Shown here: positions 7,255 to 13,833 of the stretch, in pieces
Layout: each line of letters starts with the position of its first letter
Position numbering within the stretch: position 1 is the stretch's first letter
Notes under the pieces: model-generated
Databases searched by the model: none
Told to the model about the DNA's origin: nothing
What the model saw: the letters and a program-made list of their open reading frames with translations, nothing else
Made by a program: the position numbers and the translations under genes
Source: CAZJFH01 sp964545205
GTDB lineage: Bacteria; Pseudomonadota; Alphaproteobacteria; Rhodospirillales; Magnetospirillaceae
DNA: 24,967 nucleotides
Assembly: GCA_964545205.1 (NCBI GenBank)
Contig: CAZJFH010000073.1
Span: forward strand, 1 to 24,967
Direction of reading: 5' to 3'

Positions 7255-7270
7255 TGTGACCGCCGTCACA
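7255..7270. promoter_or_regulatory. Perfect CRP-type palindrome
   Basis: TGTGACCGCCGTCACA matches TGTGA-N6-TCACA, the core consensus of E. coli CRP, with perfect symmetry extended by one base pair. It lies in the 152-base divergent gap, 59 bases before the 85-residue gene and 77 bases before the EEP gene on the other strand. A possible -10 (TAATGC, 7294-7299) would place its centre near -43 for the plus-strand gene, close to a class II activator position. The regulator is not in the window. Confidence 0.55.
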
Positions 7271-7329
7271 GACCGCCGCCGGCCGTTCGGACCTAATGCG
7301 CCCACCGTCACCCGGGGGAGGACCGCACG

Positions 7330-7587
7330 ATGACCACCGGCCGCCAGCTCTATCTGGTGCAGCCCTACGCCGCCGACGGCCGCGGCAGCCTGACGCCGTC
7401 GATCGGCGGGCTGCAGACCGACGACGTCGAGCAGGCGATGCGCCGGGCGCGGCGGCTGTGGGACGGGAGGAGCTGCGCCGGGGTGGCGGTGGTGCGGACC
7501 TGGTGGCCGACCTCGGGCGGCACCACGGCCAGCGAGATCGTCGCCTTCTACGGCAGCATCCCGATGCGGCTGCCGACGGCGGCCTGA
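7330..7587 (+). CDS. Small unknown protein, 85 residues
   Basis: ATG at 7330 follows GGGGGAGGA with good spacing, and the frame ends at 7587, eight bases before the convergent exonuclease gene. The protein is soluble-looking with no signal peptide or membrane segment. It has an N-terminal LYLVQPY strand and a central Arg-rich helix (VEQAMRRARRLWDG). It then has a strand (AGVAVVRTW) and a GTTASEIVAFYG segment. The alternating strand-helix-strand pattern suggests a compact alpha/beta fold. I do not recognise the family. Codon use matches the neighbours, and the promoter-proximal CRP-type site supports expression. Confidence 0.72.
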   Translation: MTTGRQLYLVQPYAADGRGSLTPSIGGLQTDDVEQAMRRARRLWDGRSCAGVAVVRTWWPTSGGTTASEIVAFYGSIPMRLPTAA

Positions 7588-7595
7588 ACGCCGGC

Positions 7596-9656
7596 CTACA
7601 TTCCCATCCCGGTCTGGGCCGGGCTCGGCTGCGAGAAGGCGCGCTCGCGCTGGGCGAGCTGCTGGGCGATGTTCAGGGTCTTCATGGCGTCGTCGAAGGT
7701 GCGAACGCCGCGCGCCTCCAGCGCGTCGATCAGCTTCAGCAGCACCGCCGCCGTGGTCAGCGCGTCGCCGAGCGCCGAGTGGCGGTCGGTGATCTGGATG
7801 CCGTAGCGCTCGGCGATGGAATCCAGCGACTGGTTGCGCGTGTTCTCGTCGACCCAGCTCGACATCAGCATGGTGTCGAGCGCCGGGTTGTCGAAGGCGA
7901 CGCCGCACTCCTTCTCGCGCATGCGCATGAATTTGAGGTCGAAGGCGACGTTGTGGCCGACCAGAACCGCGTCGGCGCAGAACTCCTTGAACTGCGGCAG
8001 CACCACTGTGACCGGCGGCTTGTCCTGGACCATGTCGTCGGTGATGCCGTGGAACTTGATCGATTCCGGCGGGATCGGGCGGCCGGGGTGAACGATGCGG
8101 TTGAAGCTCTCGCCGGTCAGGATGCGGCCGTTGACGATGCGCACGCCGGCGATCGAGACGATCTGGTCGCCGGCCATCGGCTGCAGGCCGGTGGTCTCGG
8201 TGTCGAACACCACGTAGGTCAGGGCCCGCAACGGGGTCGAGCCGAACTCGGCGCCATGGTCGCGGGCCTGGTCGAGCAGGTCGAAGTCGAAGAATTCGGG
8301 CCGCGCCGGCGTCGCCTCCTGCTTCTCGACGTCCTGGCCGGGGGGCATCGGCAGCCGGAAGCGGGTGCGGCCCTCGGCGGTGAACTGGACCGGCTCGGCG
8401 GCGCCGTGGTGCAACAGCACGTCCTGGACCGTCATGCCGCCCAGCGACGCCGCCACCGGCTCGCTCAGCCACTGCTCGATGGTCTCGTCGAGCACCGGCA
8501 CGCCGTCCCAGACGATCTCCAGCCAAACCTTGCCGCCGCGCGCGTCCGAGCCGATGTCGAAGGTGCCGACGCCGGTGTCGGCACGGATGCGGCGGATCAG
8601 CGCCTCCAGGGCCAGGCTCAGCGTGTGGCTGTCGCCGTGCAGCCACACCGGCAGGCCGACCATCGACACCGAGACGCCCTCCTCGCGCAGGCGGCGCACC
8701 GCGAATTCGATCAGATCGGCCGAGTGGATGTCCGACATCGGCCACCAGCCGCGCACGGCGCTGCGGTAGCCGGCGTTGGCCTTGGCCACGGCGGCGCTGA
8801 TCAGGCCGCATTCGCGGGCCACCGCCTCGTCGCGGCCGAACTCGGTGCGCAGGCGCGACACCGGCGCGCGAACCTCGTCGATCAGCTCGCGCAGCAGCGC
8901 CTCGCGCCGGGCCAGGGCGTTGACCTGCTCGGTGACGTCGGCGAAGGCGACGACGTATCCGGTGATCTCGCCGCGGTTCTCGATCAGGCTCATGCGCCCC
9001 TGCAGCAGCGAGCGGCCGTCGACCGTCGAGGCCAGGAACGGCGCGCCCTTGTCGCGGCCCGAGCGGTGCAGCAGCAGGTCGAAGGTGTGCTCGACCGCCT
9101 CGCGCGCCACCAGTCCGAACAGCGAGCGGCCGAGACCGAGCTGCCCGGTGACGTGCAGCAGGTCGAGGGCGAGCTGATTGTAGAGCACCACCTGATGACG
9201 CAGGTTGCAGACCAGCACGCCGTTCTGGACCTCGTGCAGGATGGCGCCCAGGCGGCTGGCGTGCTCCTCGGCCTTGGCGGTCGCCGCCTCGACGGCGTCG
9301 ACGAACCGGCCGCGGGTCTCCAGCAGCCGGCCGGCGAGCACGTTCACCGCCTCGGGCAGCGGCGCCAGCGCGGCGTAGCGGTCGACCTCGACCTCCGGCC
9401 GGTCGCCGTGGGCGATGGCGCGGATCTCGGCGGCGAGATCGGCGGCGCGGTCGAGAATGGCGGTGCGGATGATCCTGCGCACGACCGCCCAGGTGGCGGC
9501 GGCGACGATCACGGCGACGCTGGCGACCAGGAGGATCGCCTGCGACGGCTCCGGCCCGGCCGAGGCCAAGGCCGCGAGCGCGACGGCGACCACGGCCGCC
9601 GCATTGGCGCCGAAGGCAAGTGCCAGCCACGTCTGCGGCCCGCGCGTGCGCATCAT
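7596..9656 (-). CDS. Membrane sensor (HAMP-PAS-pseudokinase) fused to DnaQ-type 3'-5' exonuclease
   Basis: 686 residues. Two membrane segments (about 10-31 and 38-57) are followed by a HAMP-like region and a PAS domain (about 130-245, ending VVAFADVTEQV). A degenerate histidine-kinase module comes next: the H-box reads DEVRAP with D260 where the phosphorylated His belongs, and the ATPase part lacks the N-box Asn and the DxGxG glycines. The C-terminus (about 478-660) is a complete DEDDh exonuclease: D485 and E487 in DTETTGL, D573 in HNVAFDLKFM, H626 and D631 in RHSALGD. The exonuclease resembles the polymerase III epsilon family and should be active; kinase activity should be lost. It may link a signal sensed at the membrane to nucleic-acid trimming. 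The start at 9656 (ATGATG) has only a weak ribosome binding site, and no other start codon lies nearby. It is divergent from the lipid kinase gene. Confidence 0.9.
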   Translation of the reverse strand: MMRTRGPQTWLALAFGANAAAVVAVALAALASAGPEPSQAILLVASVAVIVAAATWAVVRRIIRTAILDRAADLAAEIRAIAHGDRPEVEVDRYAALAPLPEAVNVLAGRLLETRGRFVDAVEAATAKAEEHASRLGAILHEVQNGVLVCNLRHQVVLYNQLALDLLHVTGQLGLGRSLFGLVAREAVEHTFDLLLHRSGRDKGAPFLASTVDGRSLLQGRMSLIENRGEITGYVVAFADVTEQVNALARREALLRELIDEVRAPVSRLRTEFGRDEAVARECGLISAAVAKANAGYRSAVRGWWPMSDIHSADLIEFAVRRLREEGVSVSMVGLPVWLHGDSHTLSLALEALIRRIRADTGVGTFDIGSDARGGKVWLEIVWDGVPVLDETIEQWLSEPVAASLGGMTVQDVLLHHGAAEPVQFTAEGRTRFRLPMPPGQDVEKQEATPARPEFFDFDLLDQARDHGAEFGSTPLRALTYVVFDTETTGLQPMAGDQIVSIAGVRIVNGRILTGESFNRIVHPGRPIPPESIKFHGITDDMVQDKPPVTVVLPQFKEFCADAVLVGHNVAFDLKFMRMREKECGVAFDNPALDTMLMSSWVDENTRNQSLDSIAERYGIQITDRHSALGDALTTAAVLLKLIDALEARGVRTFDDAMKTLNIAQQLAQRERAFSQPSPAQTGMGM

Positions 9657-9849
9657 CGCGATCCCAAGAGTCGTTTTCGTTGCACGCTCGCCGCGAGCGA
9701 CGGCGCGTTCCTCCCATTGCTGTTGTACAGGGCGTGCGGCGGCCCTTAAAGGACATTCTTCCGGACGATCCCGGCGCCGGCTATGCTGATCCGGAACCAG
9801 ACCGCCGCGGTCCTGTTGGCTCGCGGTAGGAGCAACGGAATCCAGCAAC

Positions 9850-10788
9850 TTGCCGCGACGCGCCCTCGTCCTCGTCAACCGGAAGTGCCGCAACGGGCTC
9901 GCCGACCTCAGCGCCGCGATCGCCGTGCTGGAGGCCGGCGGCATCGTCCCGCGCCTGATCCCGGTCGAGCGGCCGCGGGAGATCGGCCAGCTCATCCTCG
10001 CCAACCGCGACGAGACCGACCTGGTCATCCTCGGCGGCGGCGACGGCACCATGAACGCCGCCGCCGAGGCGCTGATGGACGCCGGACTGCCGATGGGCAT
10101 CCTGCCGCTGGGCACCGCCAACGACCTGGCGCGGACGCTCAGCATCCCCGCCGACCTCGAGGAGGCCTGCCGGGTGATCGTCGCCGGCCATGCCCATCCC
10201 ATCGACGTCGGCTGCGCCAACGACAAGCTGTTCTTCAACGTCGCCAGCATCGGCCTGCCGGTGGCGGTGTCGCGTCAGCTCACCCCGGCCTTCAAGCGCC
10301 GCTGGGGCGTGCTCAGCTACGCGCTGGCGACCTGGCGCGCGATCCGCTACGTCCGCCCCTTCCGGGCGCGAATCGAGTGCGACGGCCAGGCCGTGCGGCT
10401 GCGCACCGTGCAGATCTCGGTCGGCAACGGCCGCTATTACGGCGGCGGCATGACGGTGGACGAGGACGCCGCCATCGACGACTGCCGGCTGCATCTTTAC
10501 AGCCTGAAACCGCGCCAGCTCTGGCGCTGGCTGGCGTTGATCCCGGCGCTGCGCCGCGGAACGCACAAGCGCCTGGAGGGGGTCCTGACGCTCTCGGGCC
10601 GCGCCATCAGGGTGACCACGCGCCGTCAACGGCCGGTGAACACCGATGGCGAGTTGACAACCTGGACCCCCGCCCATTTCCATGTCCTGCCGGGCGCCTT
10701 GTCCGTGTTCGTCCCGGACCGATATCTGAAGGCGCGCCAAGGAGGTCGAGATGATGCTGCGGGACGAGGCGGAAGTTGCCCTGAATGA
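9850..10788 (+). CDS. Diacylglycerol kinase family lipid kinase (YegS/DagK-like)
   Basis: 312 residues with the full lipid/diacylglycerol kinase fold. VLVNRKCRNG is near 7-16, the ATP-binding GGGDGT is at 62-67, PLGTANDLART starts near 86, and the later glycine loop is NGRYYGGGM. The enzyme phosphorylates a lipid hydroxyl such as diacylglycerol at the inner membrane. Only a TTG codon (9850) is available as a start before the conserved N-terminus, and its ribosome binding site is not obvious. The C-terminus overlaps the next gene by 35-38 bases, and that gene's GGAGGT ribosome binding site lies inside this coding sequence. The two are therefore probably cotranscribed. The last 15 or so residues are Gly/Arg-rich and look like added tail. 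Confidence 0.87.
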   Translation: MPRRALVLVNRKCRNGLADLSAAIAVLEAGGIVPRLIPVERPREIGQLILANRDETDLVILGGGDGTMNAAAEALMDAGLPMGILPLGTANDLARTLSIPADLEEACRVIVAGHAHPIDVGCANDKLFFNVASIGLPVAVSRQLTPAFKRRWGVLSYALATWRAIRYVRPFRARIECDGQAVRLRTVQISVGNGRYYGGGMTVDEDAAIDDCRLHLYSLKPRQLWRWLALIPALRRGTHKRLEGVLTLSGRAIRVTTRRQRPVNTDGELTTWTPAHFHVLPGALSVFVPDRYLKARQGGRDDAAGRGGSCPE

Positions 10789-11200
10789 CCTGATCAGCCT
10801 GGCCAACACCGCCGCCGAGACCTACCGGACGGCGGCCGACGTGGTGCGGGCGCACGACGGCGAACTGGCGGCGCTGTTCGACGAGATCGGGACGGACCGG
10901 CAAGGGATGATGGCGGAGCTCGGCGTGCAGGACCGCCGCATCGGCGACACGCCGCACGGCGTCGACCCCGACTACACGACCATGCACGACCTGTTCGTGC
11001 GCTTCAAAAGCATGCTGGCCCACGACGAGCGCCGCGCGCTGATCGAGGAATGCGAGGCGGCCGAGCACGCGCTGGCCGAACGGCTGGTCAGCGCCCTGGA
11101 ACTGGACCTGCCCGATGCCACCGGCGACATGCTGCGTCGCTTCCAGTACGACGTCACCGCCAGCCTGGGACGGCTGGCGGCGACCAAGGCGCGGTTGTAG
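10754..11200 (+). CDS. DUF2383/PA2169-like four-helix-bundle protein
   Basis: 148 residues, almost entirely helical, in the order NDLISLANTAAETYRTAADV, then an ELAALFDEIGTDR helix, a linker, and the HDLFVRFKSML, EECEAAEHALAERL and C-terminal helices. Spacing and the Glu/His-bearing helices resemble the ferritin-like DUF2383 family, which is often linked to stress responses but has no agreed function. A perfect GGAGGT at 10741-10746 lies seven bases from the second ATG (10754) and four from the first (10751), so the second is preferred. It overlaps the lipid kinase gene upstream, suggesting translational coupling. It ends two bases from the stop of the convergent response-regulator gene. Confidence 0.78.
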   Translation: MLRDEAEVALNDLISLANTAAETYRTAADVVRAHDGELAALFDEIGTDRQGMMAELGVQDRRIGDTPHGVDPDYTTMHDLFVRFKSMLAHDERRALIEECEAAEHALAERLVSALELDLPDATGDMLRRFQYDVTASLGRLAATKARL

Positions 11201-11202
11201 GC

Positions 11203-11838
11203 CTAGAGCCCGTACTGCTCGGCGACGATGGCGGCCTGGGTGCGGTTCTGCACGCCCAGCACCCGCAGGATCGCGGTGACGTGCATCTTGACGGTGATTT
11301 CGGCCAGGTTCAGCTCGCGGCCGATCTCCTTGTTCGACTTGCCCTTGCGCAACATCGCCAGCACGTCGACCTGGCGCGGCGTCAACTGGCTCAGGACCGC
11401 CGTCGCCTTGGCCGTGGTCCGCTGCTCGCATTCCGGCATCGCCATGGTCAGCGACGGGCTGACGTAGATGCGGCCGTCGAGCACCGTGCGGATGCCTTCG
11501 AGCATCGACTCGCTGGACGACGTCTTGGTGATGTAGCCGCGCGCCCCGGCCTCCATGGCACGGCGGACATGGCGGGGATCCTCGGAGGCGGTCAGGATGA
11601 TCACCGGCACGTCGGGGGTCAGGCGCCGCAGCACCTGCAAACCGGCCAGACCGTCCATGCCCGGCATCGACAGGTCGAGCAGCACCAGGCCGACGTCCGG
11701 CTGCCGCCGCAGCACCTGTTCGGCCTGGTGGAAGTTTCCGACCGCGACGACCTCGAGATCGGCGACCCCCAGGCCCTCCAGGACGAAACCGACGCCCTCG
11801 CGGAACAGGACGTGGTCGTCGGCCAGCACGATTTTCAT
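11203..11838 (-). CDS. NarL/FixJ-family response regulator, orphan
   Basis: 211 residues. The receiver domain (1-120) keeps D7/D8, the phosphoacceptor D55 in LLDLSMPG, T83 and K105. The LuxR-type helix-turn-helix (about 148-208) contains LTPRQVDVLAML and SNKEIGRELNLAEITVKMHV. It should bind DNA when phosphorylated. No histidine kinase gene adjoins it, so its partner is encoded elsewhere. The start at 11838 follows a GGGGGG stretch. An inverted repeat at 11898-11923 in the divergent promoter region could be an operator for this or another regulator. Target genes are unknown; the small gene at 12016 is one possibility. Confidence 0.93.
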   Translation of the reverse strand: MKIVLADDHVLFREGVGFVLEGLGVADLEVVAVGNFHQAEQVLRRQPDVGLVLLDLSMPGMDGLAGLQVLRRLTPDVPVIILTASEDPRHVRRAMEAGARGYITKTSSSESMLEGIRTVLDGRIYVSPSLTMAMPECEQRTTAKATAVLSQLTPRQVDVLAMLRKGKSNKEIGRELNLAEITVKMHVTAILRVLGVQNRTQAAIVAEQYGL

Positions 11839-11897
11839 GTCGCCCCCCGGCTGCTCCCGCCGCCGGTAGGCGGGCCGCGCTCCTCATCCCCACAGCC

Positions 11898-11923
11898 TAT
11901 GGAAAAACGGTCTCGCGTCCATA
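11898..11923. promoter_or_regulatory. Inverted repeat in a divergent promoter region
   Basis: TATGGA (11898-11903) and TCCATA (11918-11923) are perfect inverted half-sites whose starts are 20 bp apart, about two helical turns. They lie 60 bases before the response-regulator start and 93 before the 67-residue gene. An operator is possible, but the sequence gives no other proof. Confidence 0.3.
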
Positions 11924-11934
11924 AGATTCAGCAA

Positions 11935-11964
11935 TTGCCGTGCGCGCGAGGCCTAGTGTAGATA
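11935..11964 (+). promoter_or_regulatory. Weak promoter candidate for the 67-residue gene
   Basis: TTGCCG (11935-11940) and TAGATA (11959-11964) are separated by 18 bases and lie 51 bases before the GTG start. The match is modest. Confidence 0.25.
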
Positions 11965-12015
11965 GGGCCCGCCGGGCCGGTTCAGGCCCTGGCGTTCTTT
12001 AGGGGAGAGTTGGCG

Positions 12016-12219
12016 GTGTTCTCGAAACCCTCTGTGCGCGTGGGGGATCGCTTCACGAAGGTCGGCCAGTATCAGACGGCCATCTGGGTGGTGAGCCGAA
12101 TCTTTCAACTTCCGTCCGAACCGCCGCACGCCCACCTGGAAAAGGAAGGCGATGCGCACGACTCCATCACCGTCTCGATCCCGGCGCTCGCGGATCCGCG
12201 GCTCTTCCGGCGCGCCTGA
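12016..12219 (+). CDS. Small conserved-looking protein, 67 residues
   Basis: GTG at 12016 follows AGGGGAGAG at 12001-12009 with six-base spacing; a TTG two codons earlier is less well placed. The 67-residue product reads as a compact, mostly beta protein: RVGDRFTKVGQ, then TAIWVVSRIFQLP, AHLEKEGD, ITVSIPALADPRLFRRA. The pattern of a GDRF turn, a WVV strand and a terminal DPRLFRR resembles small hypothetical proteins I associate with alphaproteobacteria, but I cannot name a family. It ends nine bases before the stop of the convergent SPOR gene. Confidence 0.68.
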   Translation: MFSKPSVRVGDRFTKVGQYQTAIWVVSRIFQLPSEPPHAHLEKEGDAHDSITVSIPALADPRLFRRA

Positions 12220-12228
12220 CGCGTCGCC

Positions 12229-13563
12229 TCAGGGCACCCGCTTCAGCATGCAGTAGACCGAACGGCCGCGCAGTTCCTGGCACAGCCGTTCCAGCGACGT
12301 CCGTGCGCCGGCCGCGTAGAGGCGGTAATAGGTCCCCTTGCCCGGCACCGGCGTCTCGATGATTCGCGGGTCCAGCGCCTTCAGCCCCTGATGGCGCCGG
12401 CGCAGCACGTCCCAGCCCGATTCCGCGGTGGCGCGGTCCCTGTACGACGCCAGATGCGCCAGCAGTTCCGGCTGCTGGTTTTCCGGCTCCGGCGCCTTTT
12501 CGGCCGCGGCGAGCTGTTGCGGCGCCGGCGGCTTGCCCTTGGGCGGCGTCGCCCGCGCCGGGGCGGCGGGCGCCGGCCGCGGCTGGATTTCGGCGGCGGC
12601 CTCGGCGGCCGGCTCGGGCTCCGGCGCCGCCGGTTCGGCCGCGGCCACCGTCTCCTCGGCCGGTTCCGGCCCGGGATCGGGCGCGGCGGCGACTGCCGGC
12701 GGCGGCGCCGGCTCCGGTCGCGCCTCGACGGCCTGCGGCTGCGGCTGTTCGGGTTCGGGCGCCGGCTCGGCCTTCTCCTGCGCGGCCGGCGCGGGGGCCG
12801 GCTCGGCCTTCTGCTGCGCGGCCGGCGCGGGCGCCGGCTCGGCCTCCTGCTGCGCGGCCGGCGCGGGCGGTTCGGCCTCCTGCTGCGCGGCCGGCGCGGC
12901 CGGTTCGGGCGGCGGCGCGGCGGCGGTCTGGGGCTGCGGGCTCGGTTCCGGCGCGGCGACCGCGACATCCGGCACCTGGCCGCTGGTCTTGGGCGACGGC
13001 GGATACTGCCGCACCACGCGGATGCCGCCCTCCAGCGGCTCCAGTTCCGCCAGGCGCTGCTTGGCGTGTTCCAGTCCGGCGCGGGCGGCGGCGCGGTAGA
13101 GGAGCAGCGCCCGCTCCTCGTCGGCCGGCACGCCGCGCCCCTCTTCGAGCAGGCGGGCGAGCTGGTACTGCGCGACCGGATTCTCCTGCAGCGCGGCGCG
13201 TTCGAACCAGCGCGCGGCCTCGACCAGATCCTGGTCGACGCCCTGACCGTCGAGATAGAGGAAGGCGAGGTTGAGCTGGGCCGCCTCCAGCCCGGCCTCG
13301 GCGGCGCGGCGGTACCACCGCGCCGCCATCTCGACGTCGCGCTCGGTGCCCTTGCCCCAGCGGTAGAGCTGGCCAAGGTTGCGCATCGCCAGCACGTCGC
13401 CGGCCTCGGCCGCCTCGTTCCATTCCCGGAACGCGGTGGCGTAGTCGCCAGCCTCGTAGGCGGCGACGCCGGCCGCCTGATCGGCAAGCGCGAACCGCGC
13501 CGACGGCAGCGCCGACGACGCCGCGGCCAGCACGACCGCAAGTCTCAACGCTATTGAATTCAA
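12229..13563 (-). CDS. Secreted Sel1-repeat protein with Pro/Ala/Glu linker and SPOR domain
   Basis: 444 residues. A signal peptide covers residues 1-27 (ending RFALA before DQ). Three to four TPR/Sel1-like helical repeats follow (about 33-165; AMRNLGQLYRWGKGTERD, AAQLNLAFLYLDGQGVDQD and AQYQLARLLEEGRGVPAD are successive units). A Pro/Ala/Gln/Glu-rich linker covers about 190-365, and a C-terminal SPOR domain covers about 370-444. SPOR domains bind glycan strands lacking stem peptides, usually at the division septum, so the protein probably works in the periplasm on or near peptidoglycan. The start is TTG at 13563, chosen because GGAG lies seven bases upstream and it begins an ideal signal peptide; a GTG at 13623 has no ribosome binding site. 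Confidence 0.82.
   Translation of the reverse strand: MNSIALRLAVVLAAASSALPSARFALADQAAGVAAYEAGDYATAFREWNEAAEAGDVLAMRNLGQLYRWGKGTERDVEMAARWYRRAAEAGLEAAQLNLAFLYLDGQGVDQDLVEAARWFERAALQENPVAQYQLARLLEEGRGVPADEERALLLYRAAARAGLEHAKQRLAELEPLEGGIRVVRQYPPSPKTSGQVPDVAVAAPEPSPQPQTAAAPPPEPAAPAAQQEAEPPAPAAQQEAEPAPAPAAQQKAEPAPAPAAQEKAEPAPEPEQPQPQAVEARPEPAPPPAVAAAPDPGPEPAEETVAAAEPAAPEPEPAAEAAAEIQPRPAPAAPARATPPKGKPPAPQQLAAAEKAPEPENQQPELLAHLASYRDRATAESGWDVLRRRHQGLKALDPRIIETPVPGKGTYYRLYAAGARTSLERLCQELRGRSVYCMLKRVP
12761..12909 (-). repeat. Tandem repeat encoding the AAQQ-E/K-AEP linker
   Basis: Four near-identical units of 33-36 bases encode AAQQEAEPPAP, AAQQEAEPAPAP, AAQQKAEPAPAP and AAQEKAEPAPEP. Unit lengths are multiples of three, so copy number can change without breaking the frame. 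Confidence 0.85.
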
Positions 13564-13763
13564 CGTCCACTCCGCGGGAATCAACGATCGCCGGACGGCC
13601 AAATGTCCGCCCTCGACCGACACAGGTCAAGTAGTACGAACGCTGCATACCGTTTCGCAGGTCGCCGGCGGCTTACGATTTGTTCATCCCGGGTCTGGCA
13701 GGTTAATGGTGCCGGCTCGGGCGCCCGCGGCGGCGCGAGCCCCTCGGAGCGCCGGTTAAGCGT

Positions 13764-13792
13764 TTGACACAGTGCCCGAAGCACCGGAGAGT
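13764..13792 (+). promoter_or_regulatory. Promoter candidate for the diguanylate cyclase pair
   Basis: A perfect -35 TTGACA (13764-13769), 17 bases, then GAGAGT (13787-13792, three of six matches). It lies 41 bases before the first cyclase start, in a 270-base divergent gap with no gene. A second feature of the gap, GTGCCC/GGGCAC at about 13772 and 13797, could form a leader hairpin. Confidence 0.4.
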
Positions 13793-13833
13793 GCAGGGGC
13801 ACCTCTGGGGAGCAGGCCTGGACGCGTGAACGC

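Noticed and set aside
9657..10250. Long N-terminal extension of the exonuclease fusion
   Set aside because: It would be antisense to the lipid kinase and is Ser/Arg-rich without pattern; the membrane segment begins right after the ATGATG at 9656.
9783..10754. Plus-strand ATG frame overlapping the lipid kinase
   Set aside because: Arg/Pro-rich shadow frame; the kinase motifs are all in the frame that starts at TTG 9850.
13564..13833. tRNA or small RNA gene in the divergent gap
   Set aside because: No cloverleaf, T-loop motif or terminator could be found; only a promoter candidate and a weak inverted repeat are seen.
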